Positions 11,628-25,107 of a stretch of 64,000 nucleotides of DNA are shown here, in pieces. The notes beneath the pieces were generated by a model. The model searched no databases, was not told the DNA's origin, and saw only the letters and a program-made list of their open reading frames with translations. The stretch lies in NCBI GenBank assembly GCA_035610835.1, contig CM069455.1, forward strand, positions 22,362,264 to 22,426,263, given 5' to 3'. Both the position numbers and the translations under genes were made by a program. The stretch's first letter is position 1; every line of letters begins with the position of its first letter. The stretch is from Ophiura sarsii (Eukaryota > Echinodermata > Ophiuroidea > Amphilepidida > Ophiuridae).

Positions 11628-14600
11628 CTGAAAGAAATAATTTGAACAATTAAGCATCTCAAAGACTTCTGGTCTTGGTACTGACACATGAATAGTTCTC
11701 CCCTCTGTGGCTAAATGGGATGATCCTCTTACAACATGCTTCAATTGTGGTAGTTCAGATGTGATCGGTCAAATTGGGGGTGAAACTAGCTGTGTTTTGT
11801 GATGACCTGAAAGAAATCATTTGAACAATTAAGCATCACCTTAAGGACTTGGAAGGGATACCTGAAATAGTTCTCCCCTCTTTAGCTAAATGGGATGATC
11901 CTCCCTCCTCTCATGTCCCATACATGCTTCAATTGTAGTGGTTCCGATGTAATCAGTGCAATTGTGGTTGATACTGTATCACCCCAATTTCACACTGGAG
12001 GAACAGCTTCCCATCTTCAATCATCATCAAAACAATGCTCAACCAGTTCAAAGATGCCAATCTTGACTTCCAAAGCAACAAAACTCAAGCAAGTAAAACT
12101 AATCAAATCAAATCCGTGCTTTGTCTACTCTAGCAGGATGCGATATTTTCCGGGTTTTTTTAAAAATTCTTTTTAAAGGTAGATCTATGTTCCGATTGCG
12201 GGCCTGATTTTCAACTTGATGTTTTCTATTTTACATGAAAGGTCATCCTTAAAATTGTCACATTCCAAAGTTTGAGTTGCATAACTCCACTGGTTCTATT
12301 TTTAGACGGACATGGTCACACAAAACTTGCCCATGAGTAGTACACAAGCTGGTTTGGCAGTAATTCACCACATTTAATTAGCCTATTATTTCTAAATGGA
12401 ACATTTCTGGCCCCTAATATTTTACAGACATAATAAGAAAAATATGGGGATTCTTCTGATTCAAAATATCTTGATGTGGAAAAAAATCATAGCCCCAAAA
12501 AAGTGATCGGAACATACACCTTATAAGTATAACGCTTACAGATACAGGTAGTGTTTTATGATAAACTGAAACAATTACAAGACCCATGTCTGACATAAAA
12601 CCTTAGGAAGGAAACAAATAAGACATTTGAATTGTCAAGAGTAGAACACTTTACAATAATTTTTGAAATGAAAAGGTGATAACTTCATTCTGTTCACTTT
12701 TGCATTTAAATAACAGTGACACTAATTTTCTATATTAACTCTTTGCTGTTAGAGTAAAGTGCAACCTCATTGACACAAAATGTCTGTTAACACAAAGTGT
12801 TATTCAATAGTCCCAAGCTTATCATAGTTTACCATAATAGTATGACTGGATAACACAAACTCCTCTTAACACAAACCAAAATGCATGGCCCAGGCAACTT
12901 TATGTTATCGAGGTTCCACTGTACATTATATTTATCCTACCTTCATCATTTTGTGAGAATGAATCTTTTCCAGATAAAGTCTTAAGCTGCCGTAATCTAC
13001 TTTGGGCTTGTTCATGCTGCTTTGACAGCTGTGCTATCCTAACAGATAGATCACCCTCCGGTTGAGACACAGCCGAACCCCTATCAACAGAATGAATTGT
13101 TCCAATGGCAGACCCATCTGATTGGCTCATTGGATAAGCCCCTGCAGTAGCCACTCTGGATCTCACCAGTGAGCTTCTATCTCGTTGACGTGGGGGTGAT
13201 AGTAATATGGCTGGTTGAAAAGTCACGCGAGAGACGTCTCTTGTCCCGAGATGTTTCTTCTGTTTAAGAAAATTGGATTGAGACAAAGGTGGATGACCAT
13301 CCGAGTTTAAACCTGGATTTATTCCAGGTTCTTGGCTAAGTCTAGGAGGTACTACAGATGAATGTTGGGTCTCAGTGTGAAGACCAAGACCAATAGTTTG
13401 GTGTGTTCTTGAGCCAATGTTTTTGAGATCTAGTTGCGTTCCAATTCCACTGATTTTTGCAGATGCATTGTTTAAGGCAGTGAAGAATTGATCTTCTAAA
13501 TCTTTGGCAGCGCTTGTTCTTGGTCTTGCAGAAACTAGATAGAGATAGATCATAACAGAAAATAAATCATGTTAAATACTGTGAAAAATATGGTCAAATG
13601 TGGATATATAACTTTGAGAGACCGGGGCTGTTGAGTCATCAAAGATTTTATAAATTGTACATGCATGTAATTTTTTTATTTTACAAACTTGTGTTTTAGG
13701 GATGCAGTCTACTAAAACAGTTATCGATTGTCGGAAGTGTCAAATTGTCGCTATATTGTCCATACTTCGACATATTGATGTTTGTTCATATGTCGACAAG
13801 AAACAATATAAATTTTAATTGGGTTTTCAGGCTTTAATACACTAAGTTTTCCGACCGCACATTCACCATTCCCATACAACGGATATTGACGCATGCACGG
13901 CTGTACCATGTGTCATCCCGCGGTGAAAGCCTGATAAAAATTCCATTGAAATGGAATGGGGGCGATCCAAAAGAAAGAAGCATGTTTTGTAACCATTTTC
14001 TGAAGCATCTGTTGCAAACCAAAATACCAGGAAAATGGTGTATGTAATTTTAATAATTCAAACCAAAAAACAAATCAAAACACTAGTCTAAATATAGTAC
14101 AGGAAATCAATAAAGTTGATTTGTGTGCATGGAGGGGGTGGGGGGGGGGGGGGTGGGGGGTGGTACCGTCTGAAGAACAATCTAGATATATAATGACATT
14201 GTACTTGGTCTAAAACGTTGGTCCAGGAATTTCTATATAAAAATGTCATTCCGCGATATGGTTATCCTTGTTGACATTTCATTAAATCAACCCAGGAATA
14301 TTATATATAACCCTTAACTCAAACATCCACAACTAACCACTTATTAGACAACCACACAGCAATTGGGAGGTTTATCCTAGTAGTAGTCAGGGAAGATAAG
14401 CTATTATGTCTCTCTGTGGGGAGTCTATAAACATCTCTCTGAATTAATCATCAACAGTCTATGCATCAACTAAACATATATAGCTTTGACTCTATCACAG
14501 ACGGCAGGACTGTTAAAATAAACTGCATAGGTATATGTAATTTACAAAGACTACAAACATGGCTGCCCCCACTTATGTCTAGAAAGACCTAAATGTGTAC

Positions 14601-17600
14601 TTTTTGCAATCTGATGCTATAAGGGTGGCTTCGCCCCCAAAAAAGTATCAATCATAAAAAGAACTGTTATCAGAGAGCGCAGTTCGGGAAATCGAAGGAT
14701 TATTCACATGTTTTGAACCGCGCCTTTTCCAAAAAACATTTGGTCGGCAATTATTAGCATGACGTCATTCATCTTGGGTTTCCGAAAATCAAACAAATCC
14801 GAAGCATATTTTGTGAATGGAAAATTGCCCTTTCCCACGCATGTGTAATGATGATTTTCGTCAGTTAAGATTGTGGCCATCGGCCAGCTGCTACGGAACG
14901 GGCAGGGAACAGGAGCAATATTTGGTTAATTTAGTCCTTATTTTTAATGTTTTTAAATGACTTCACCTTTGTCATTAAATCCGTGGGATATCTGTTGACA
15001 GGGATATTTCCCCCGATCCAGATTCAGCACCGATCATGCTTTTTGGGTTGATTTTGATCGGTACCGATTTGCAGAATATGTGAAACAAGTCATTGATGAC
15101 ATTATAATTATATCGATAATTATCGACATGTCAGAAGTTTTTTCCGATACATCCTACACTAGATACAACTCTTGCTTAAATATTTTTGTTACGCTTTTTT
15201 TCAGTCGTGGACTTGATGAAAGTCTATCATCCTTTCCATGAATGTTGTATTCAACAGTCACTTCTTAGAATTACTAATATTTATGGAGAGAAAATGTCAA
15301 CACCCCTTTCATGGTTTGTAAATTTCATAATTCTCCAAGAAATCTGAGAGTTTGCTAATCTCAAGTAAAGACAAACAAAAGTGTATTTTTTAGCAGCCAA
15401 ACTGATTACATGATATATCAAAATAAACATGACAGGGCTGGCGGTTTTAATTTTTAAACACTGATTTAAATCAACCTTTTCTGTTTTCAACAGTTTTAAC
15501 AATTTAGAGTAAATTTCTTTCTTAATACGTCTGTTTTACTTCAATTGCAATCCTTGTAAAATTGTATAGCTTTTGGATAAAACCCCTGAGGTGTCATGTT
15601 ATCTATTAGCAATAGTTTTATCTTCAAGGTGCACAATTCAACAGGAATCTGTTCATGATTTTACTGGCTTTGTTTTATGAAATTTTGAAATGCAATACAC
15701 CTTTTTAATTTTTTTTCTTCAAATATCTGATATGATTGTTCACACATCCAGCATCCCACTAGTCTATTTAAGCTAACTTAAATAAAAGGCATCACAGTAT
15801 TTGACATTTAAAAATAAATTGAAAAATGGATTTTTATATAATATATATATTTAAAAAAAAATCCAAATTGGAAAAAATATCGAAAAAATAAATAAAAATG
15901 GCTGCGCGCGGGCTGCTGAGACAAAGTATTAAATTGTTTTGGCCTGATGTATTTATAAAATTGAATGTGTAACAAAAATGATGGGGCAAATCCCATACTC
16001 CTATTGGCCACACTTGCAACACAACGTTGAACACCTCCCCTCCAGCATAATTTAACCTAATGATGTGGATTTTTGCAACATATGGTATTCTATTGAAAAA
16101 AATGTTTATTTTTCACACCCTTTCACCTACTGACAGATTAATTTAAGCACCTCATCATAAAGTAGCCCTATTTAGAAAAAAATCACTAGTTTTTATTCAA
16201 TTGAAACTGTTGCCACTTTGTGCTGTTGATAATTGCATCATTTCAGTCAATATTCAGACATCACTTAAACTGCATTGGGACAGATTGTTGACCAGACCAA
16301 CTTTTGTTGCAAAATGACTGCCTCAATGTTACCTTCAGAGTGTTTGAATGCTTTCATAGAAGCGTCTTTAACATGTTCAATCTGTGCTGAACCCTACAAC
16401 AATGATACTCGCCAAGCCATGGGTTTGCCGTGCCTACACACATACTGCAAGTCTTGCTTGCAAAATCATGCCCGTGGACGAGCAAGTTTCCTCTGCCCAG
16501 AGTGTTGCAACAAGGTAACTGTACCAGACAGCCAAATTAACACTCTTCCAACTAATTTCCTGGTGGATAAATTGAGGGCGCATAAAGATCGATTAAAATG
16601 TGAAATTATGTGCTGCAATTGTACCAAGGATGGAAACCAAGCCACGAGTTTCTGTTACACATGTGCCCGTTTTATGTGTACCAGTTGTGATATGGAGAGA
16701 CGGCATATTTTGTCACCAACACGAGCTGATGACATTTTTGTAAAAACATGTTTCAAAATGGTAGCTTCCATGTTATTTGTTATGGTGACTTTTCCAAAAG
16801 TATTTATCGGTGGACTGCTCGTATCAACGATTTTGTGCATCATCTTTTTTGCTACTTGGGAGGAACAGCATGACTATAAAGAAGATATTAAATTTACTCT
16901 CACAATATTAGCTTCCCTGTTATTTATTATGGCGACCTTTCCGAAAGTACTAGTCTTTCCAGTACTCATATACATATTAACATTGATTTGGCTCTTAGTA
17001 CCCCTTGATATTTGGGAGTGTCAGGTTCAGTGGGAGTGTCCTATGTGGGCAAGAGAACCAGAACCGTTTGATATTTGGTGGGCAAGAGAAGATGTTAGAA
17101 ACGTAAGAGTGCATATTCGAACACTTGAGGATGAGGACCAAATGAACAATGTGTTGACAACATTAGTTCCCCTGCTATTTGTCATGGTGACCTTTCCGAA
17201 TGTACTATAGTCGTCGCCAGAATACTTCAGCACTTTTTAAAACCGCCAATGCGCGCGTCTAGTTATAGGAGCGAGTGGGCGGGGACAGTCATGACCCATA
17301 GATACGATCGCGGCCAATCGGATTACAGGGGCCGTGACGCGTCGAACTGCTCAAAGATAACGCTGTTGTTACGCTGTTCTACAACGCACTTCCGTGTTTA
17401 CGCTGTACGCAGTTGTCACAGAAAAAAGTGCCGAAGTATTCTGACCACGACTATAGTACTTGCACTACTCATGTTTACGCTGATTTTTTGCATCAATTGG
17501 CAGTACTCTCAACTTTTTGCACGATCCTTTGATTCATTCATCTTAATGTTTGGGGAGAATCAGCAACTTCGACGAGCAAGAGAAGTTAAGACCCAAGGAG

Positions 17601-20600
17601 ACAAAATGATAGAAGAACTAACAACATTTGTTGTCCTGTTATTTATTATGGTGACCATTCCAAAAGTAGCATCGGGATTAGCATTTGCACTACTCATTTT
17701 AACATTGATTTTGTGCATCAAGCTGTTAAAAATTTGGGAGAATCAGCCGATCACACTTGAGGACCAAATGAACAATGTGTTGACGATATTAGTTCCCCTG
17801 CTATTTATTGTGGTGACCTATCCGGAAGTAATAGTCTTTGCATTACTCATTTCAACATTGATTTTTTGCATCAATGTGTTGAATATTTGGCAGAATCTGC
17901 TACCTTTTGCACCGCTTGTTGTTTCATACATCAAATCATTTCAAACTTGGGAGCATTTGCAGATGAAATATGTGTTGCCCCTGTTATATATTATGGTGAC
18001 CTATGCGGAAGTACTAGTCTTTACACTTCTCATGTTAATATTGATTTTGGGCATCATATTGTTAAATATTTCGCAGAATCGGCCAATCATGGCAAAATCG
18101 ATTTTGTATGGCAACTTATTTATCTATATGAAGTATCTGTATAAGAAAATGAAAAGAATTTGAAACTTGAGGATGAGGATAAACTGACAAATGTGTTGAC
18201 AATATCAGTTCCCATGTTATTGATATTATGGTGATCTATCCGAAAGTATTTGCACTATTCATGACGATATTGTTTTTGAGGGGTGGTACTGTTTGAACAG
18301 GCAAATTCAAATGATTCACTACTTTACAAGACATCAACTGTGAAATGGTTCAATTAAAGGCAGTCATACTTTTTCATGACATTTTGTGAAAAGTTTATTT
18401 ATTTTCAAGGAACTTATAGGGGCTAAAGGCCACCAGCGGGAAACTAGAATGTAAAGAAATAAAAAATTGAATTATCTCGATCTGCGGAAAGACTGTTTTA
18501 TAAGCTTGAATATAATGTACTGCCTGAAACAGAAGACTCCAATCCATACCCAAAATATTTTGAGCTAATTCATATGTGATGCGATCTGTGAAAACCTGCC
18601 ACATGATGGCATTGTTCATATTGGAGATATTTATATCATAAGAAAGCTAAATCTGTGCTGATTACAGAACTGTTTCGATCACATTTCTCCGATCATTACA
18701 AAAAAAGTTATGTCTGAATGATGATTGTAATGTCATAAAAAGCTACAAAACAAGAAATCATGAAACCAGGCCAAAAAAGATACATAATTCGATAAAAACA
18801 TTATAAGGTTAATAATAAAAGTAACTTAAGTTTTTGAAGGTGAAATTTCATGAAAGATGATGACTCAAAGTATTGGAATTAAATTTTCATTAACAAAATC
18901 TAAAAAAAAGAAAATTATCAATTTTTTTATTATTTTTTTAGCTAGATTTGTATTTTACCCAATTCACATTTTGCGACATCCGACGGGTATTCATAGATCG
19001 CATCACATATTTTAAAGGTATATTATGTGATCTTTTCCAGGGGACGCCCTCAATCCTCGTAAAAAAATTGGAAGCAGATTTTCTTGCAGATTTACTTTTC
19101 TGATCATAAATCACAAATATATTCCAAGTTACAGAGCGATACGATTCCTAATAACCTCAAAATCATAGTTTTAGAGTGAATTTAGAGTAAAATTTGAAAA
19201 AATAGATTGTACTGCTCGGTACAATCTATTTTCAAACCATGATTTTGAAGTAATTAGGAATCGTATCGATCTGTAACTTAGAAGATCTTTATGATTTATG
19301 ATAAAAAATGCAAATCTGCAAGAAAATCTGCTTTCATAGTAAAAATCGATGATAGAGGGCGCTACTCGGAAAAGATCACATAATATGCCTTTATCAAAAC
19401 TAAAATTTGTATTCGATAACCTATTTGTCCCATCTTGCTATTGCGGATGATTTCTTCTCTAACAACATTACATTTTGTTATTGACTAAGAATGTTTGAAT
19501 ATGAAAATCATTGGTTAATAGCCTTAGCCTTGTACAATGCGGAGGTTGAGGGTTCAAATAAGGCATGCAATCATGAACGGGAATTAGTGTCACCTACAGG
19601 AGGTTCGTGTTCTAACTCCTGTGTTAAATTTCAAGCTTCGGTGTAAACAAAAGTCGGATGAATAAAAAAAAGAAAGATGGAAAAATATTCCAATTATGAC
19701 ACAAATTGTCACTGTATTTGTTGTAAATGTCAGCAAAAAGGTTCAACAATAATAATCTATCTTGCCAACGAAATTACGACAATGTTTCTATTTTCTTTTC
19801 TATATTATTTTCAGCAGCAAACATGATAATTTGCGGTTTATCGACTTGAATCGTGTACACGTACAAGAACAGTAAACATATGTCGTAAAATACATGGACA
19901 AATATTGTACATCCCTAGTTCAAGTCTCACTATGGCATAATCTCAGACAATGCATGTTACCCTAATGAGCGAATACAACCCATGGCAAATGCATTTCTTT
20001 CTTGTTCTTTGTGCTTTAACACCAAACAAAATATTTGAGGGTGGTATGTAAGCAACAAGGGGACCCTGCTGTTGCTCTCTTTGTTCTTATATGACAGGAT
20101 ATCACTACAGGGGGATTGCTATTCCACCACACATTGAAGATAAACGAAGTTCGAAAGTGTATGTTTTTTTTTTATCACCCGGGTGGCAGTCCGCTGGCTA
20201 GGTAACTGAGCGAAAAAGGCAAGCTTGCACACTTTTTGGTGCGCATGTAATAGCCTGCCTGGGTGCGACCAGGAGATGGATGTGGGAACCTTGACACTAA
20301 AAACGGCACATGGTAGAGTAGTATTTCTAGCATTAGGTTTGGTTAGGTTAAGTTAAGTTAAGTTAACAAGTTAAGTTAACAAAATAAAACAAAACAAAAC
20401 AAAACAAAACAAAACAAAACTAAATAAAAAATTTAAAAAAAAAAATTTAAAAAAAAATTTAAAAAAAAAATTTAAAAAAAATTAATTGTTTGTCTCAAAG
20501 CTCCCGCGCGCGTTAGTTTATTGGTGCGCATTAGAAAAACAAATATCTGAGAAAAAAAACTTCCCAAAATTTCACAGATTTTTCAGATTTTCATTGATCA

Positions 20601-23600
20601 GATCATCTTAAATACAAAAGTTCACTTTTACAAGGATTTCAATATTTAAAAAAAAAAAAAAACTTGAAAAAAACCCGCATTCTGCATTAGTTTTACAACA
20701 GGAGAGGAGCTTTGAGACAAACAATTAATTTAATTTGGCCTTAATTTTTTTTTTTTTTAAATAAATAAATAAATAAAATAAAATAAAATAAAATAAAATA
20801 AAATAAAATAAAAAAATAAAAAAAATAAAATAAAATAAAAATAAAAATAAAATAAAATAAAATATAATATAAAATAAAATATAATGTTTTACACTTACAG
20901 GTCCATTCAATGAGCGCTTACGCTTTTTTAATTCTATTTACAATCTACTTCAATGAGAAATTGATCTGAGTATTACTCGCCATAGAATAACAAGATAATA
21001 GATGCACATGATTACAACATCTGGCTTACAAAAAAGTATATAATGTCTATTTACAAGTGATCGATTTGATCAATGACATTCACATTGACACCTGTTACAG
21101 AAAACCAGCAGGTTAAAATAAAATATAATATAAAATAAAATATAATGTTTTACACTTACAGGTCCATTCAATGAGCGCTTACGCTTTTTTAATTCTATTT
21201 ACAATCTACTTCAATGAGAAATTGATCTGAGTATTACTCGCCATAGAATAACAAGATAATAGATGCACATGATTACAACATCTGGCTTACAAAAAAGTAT
21301 ATAATGTCTATTTACAAGTGATCGATTTGATCAATGACATTCACATTGACACCTGTTACAGAAAACCAGCAGGTTGCCAAATGCTAGATTTGGCGCCTTA
21401 AACTTATGACGATATCATATTTTTACAGGAAACTCACGTCATTACTAAATCTAAATAATATAGTTGGAAAATGGGTGGGGCTCAAAAGGTATTAATATAA
21501 ATGGACTGCTACTGCTAGTGTGGCTATTCTATTGGTTCAAATTTGAATTTATGATAATACACTATGGTCACATTTTTTTAATTCGGACCCAATTGTTGCA
21601 CATCACACGTTTTCAAAAATTTACCTCATCTGTCACTTTTGCTGGTGTAACTGAAAAACTACTTATCCTAGTGCTATAAAACTATATACCTAAGCTCCCA
21701 AATTTTCTGCTTTGTAACTGTTTATCCGCTTTGTAAATTTTGCATTTTCCCCAAGAAAGCTCAACATTTACAATGTTTACATCCTACATTGTGCTTATCA
21801 ATTTATATCAAATAATAATAAGCTTACGAAAGTACCGCGGTTACGAAAGTTTGTGTTTGCCTTGTTGTATCAATTAACAAATTGTGTTGTAATTGCACAG
21901 TACGTACGCATGCTCTTGATTGAAGTTTCTAGAAAAGTAACAATTCTATTAATAGATTGAGGCACGGACGCGCAAAGACTGCTGGGATAAAGTTTATGGA
22001 CAAGTATTGCATCAATTTTGATTGTTTACAATGCAAATAATAATAATAATATCTAGGCCTATGAATGATGGTATGGAGTTCAGCGCGGATGTTTATATTA
22101 ATAATATTATCAGCGATTTTTAGATTGATAGGGACGAATTGTACATTTAAATCTTGATGTTTTGAATTATTACATATTGTTTTTAATATTTATATTGTTT
22201 TATTCAAGACTATTTATACATTTTGTGTTTTGGGCGTTTTGTGTGAATTTTTTCCCCTTCTTTTCATTAAAATGTTGTTTTCCGCGTTTAAGCTCAATTC
22301 CGCGATTTTCGCAAAACTTCGGAGCTTATACAGTTAAGCCCACAATTATTCATACCCCTTGAAAAATATGAGTTTTTGGCATTTTTCTTATATCTATACC
22401 AGCTGGAGTGGTGGAACTTTCGCTTTACACTACAGACAATTAGTTTGCAAGTACAAATCAATATATTTGGGCTCAACTTTTTTTGCATAACAATAGAATT
22501 GAACAAGAATTGTGTTTTTATGCCTGTCCAAAATTAGTCATACCCCATGCCAAGTCTCAGGATTTAGGCCACTTTTTGTGATACTACACATGTTTTTGAC
22601 ATTCCAAACATTCTTTATATTGTGTGATAGGCTTTTATATTGTCATGCAATTATTCCATGATGTGTGCATACAATGTGGATGCATTACAAATGTGTCCTA
22701 TTGAATGTACAGTGAGGGATATTATAGGACAACACTCTAGCTCTTTGATAGCATGGCGAAGGAGATCAAATAACTCAGTGAGGACTTTTTTGTGCATTGT
22801 GAATGCTCACAAAGAGGGGAAAGGCTACAAAGCTATTTCGAAGCAATTTCAAGTGCCAAATTCCACCATACAAAGCATAATTAGGAATAACAAGACAGTT
22901 AAAATCAGTGCAAATCCGTTAAAAAACCTTGAAGAACACGGTCGGAAGCTAACAGTGTCCCCTTGTTTGACAAGAAAAGTATGGTGAAAAGCCAACAACA
23001 ATCCATATATCCCCGTCAATGCTCTCCTGAACAACCTTGGTGAGTCTTGGACCAAGATATTAAGGCAGACACTCCAGCAGACATAGTACACAAAAGTTCT
23101 CCATGGACTCAGACCAAGAAAGGCTCTACTCCTGAAAAGAGACTAAGAGAAACTCATCAAGCATTTGCAAGAGCACTTCTGGACAAAGATACAAGTTTTT
23201 GGTCTTCAGTGTTGGGGTTGTCTAAGATGCAAGACAAGTTTCTCTGTGTCTCTTTTAAGGAGTAGAGTCTTTCTTGGTCGGCCTCCATGGAGACCTCTTT
23301 ATGTGAACTATATGCTTGAGTGTCTGCCATGTTATCTTGGTCCAATAATTGCCCAGGTTGTTCAGGAGAGCATTGATGGTGATCTGTGGATTGTTGTTGG
23401 CCTTTCGCAATACTTTTCTTGCCAAACAAGGGGACACCGCTGGCTTCCGACTGCATCCTTCAATGTTTTTTAGTGAGTTGAACGTCTTGTTCTTCCTAAT
23501 TATGCTTTGTATGGTGGATTCTTGCACTTGGAATTGTTTCGAAATTGCTCTGTAGCCTTTCCCCTCTTTGTGAGCATTCACAATATGCACAAATGCTTGA

Positions 23601-25062
23601 TCTTCTTTGCCATGCTGTCAAAGAGCTAGAGTGTTGTCCTATAATATCCCTCACTGTACATTCAATAGGACACATTTGTAATGCATCCACATTGTATGCA
23701 CACATCATGGAATAATAACATAACAATATAAAAGCCTATCACACAATATTATTCAGGGGTAGAATTTCGCCGCGAATCCGCGAATCGATTCGCGTGAAAT
23801 CACTACCGCGCGAATCCAGTTGGATTCCCGCAAAAAAAACCTTTTATTTTTTTTAACTTTACTTTACTCTTTTTTTTTAAAGTCCAAAACATGACATTAG
23901 ATGACTGGTAGTTGACCCTTAGTCGACAAACATGCCGAATTTGGAAGTTGTGCAAGCTTATAGCCTTATTCTGGATATTATTTTCATTAATTTCGCAATA
24001 ATCCATGGATTCTCAAAATTGGCGAGAATCTGGATTCTCGCAAAATCCTTCCGCGAGAATCTTAACAGATTCTCGCGGTTGGTTACGAAATTCTACCCCT
24101 GAATATAAAGCATGTTTGGAATGTCAAAAATATGTGTATTGATCACAAAAAGTGGCCTAAATCCTGAGACTTGGTATGGGGTATGAATAATTTTGGACAG
24201 GCATAAAAATCCAATTCTTGTTCAATTCTATTGTTATGTAAAAAATGTTAAGCCCAGATATATTGATTTGTACTTGCAAACTAATTGTCTTTAGTGTAAA
24301 GCAAAAGTTCCACCACTCCAGCTGGTATAGATATGAGAAAACGCAAAAAACCCATATTTGTCAAGGGGTATGAATAATTGTGGGCTTAACTGTATATACC
24401 ACTAGAAAGCTTATATTGTGTAGATTTTTATTGTGCACACTTTGGTCAGATATTCAGGGTGACACAAAAAATATACAGGGTGTAACAAAATAAAACCCAT
24501 GGATGCAAATCATCATATTTTTCTGAGTCACCCCAAAGTCTTTGGAGTCACCCTATATTAATAGAACATTTTCATCACATCAAATTAGGAGTGGGCTATA
24601 GAAGGTCATACTTTCAGAACATGCTGGCTACTTGATTCTTTGATGACTTTATGCATACTGACAAAAATGATGGGAAAAAATTGAAAAAGAATGCAAAATC
24701 CAGGGTGCCCCGGCCAAAAAACCACAAAAAGTCAGCCATTTTGGAAAAAACAGTATTTTGATCATATATCAATCATTTTTGGTCCAATCAATTTGATTTT
24801 GGTGGAAATACCCATGTTTGTGGGGACATGGAATAATCTTATGCAACTTTTATCTCATGACGATGTTCGGTTTTCCTGAAAATGGCATTTTTACGCGGGG
24901 GCGCTGTTTAGAAAAATGCACAAGAAACGCCCAAAACTTGGCATACTCATCTTTTCTTATCAATATACACATCACATCCCCTACTATTTTGAAGCAAATC
25001 ATTGCCGGTTACCCTAGCCGAGTTAGCCACCTTAAACAGGGGCGGATCCAGGATTTCTCAGT

Positions 25063-25107
<45 letters not shown>

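Larger units (their letters stand above)
22331..24392. mobile_element. Tc1/mariner fold-back: two inverted 5' halves
   Basis: Ends CAGTTAAGCCCACAATTATT and its complement are bordered by TA on both sides (22,329-22,330 and 24,393-24,394), the Tc1/mariner target site. The whole element is an inverted dimer: the left arm (22,331 to about 23,170) and right arm (about 23,230 to 24,392) both encode the N-terminal DNA-binding half of a Tc1-like transposase. The loop is about 60 bp. The right arm carries a nested 350-bp insertion. No DDE catalytic domain is present, so it could move only with outside transposase. Confidence 0.85.

Noticed and set aside
20725..20910. Phe/Leu/Ile-rich 'membrane protein' on the minus strand
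   Set aside because: Translation of an (AAATA)n microsatellite.
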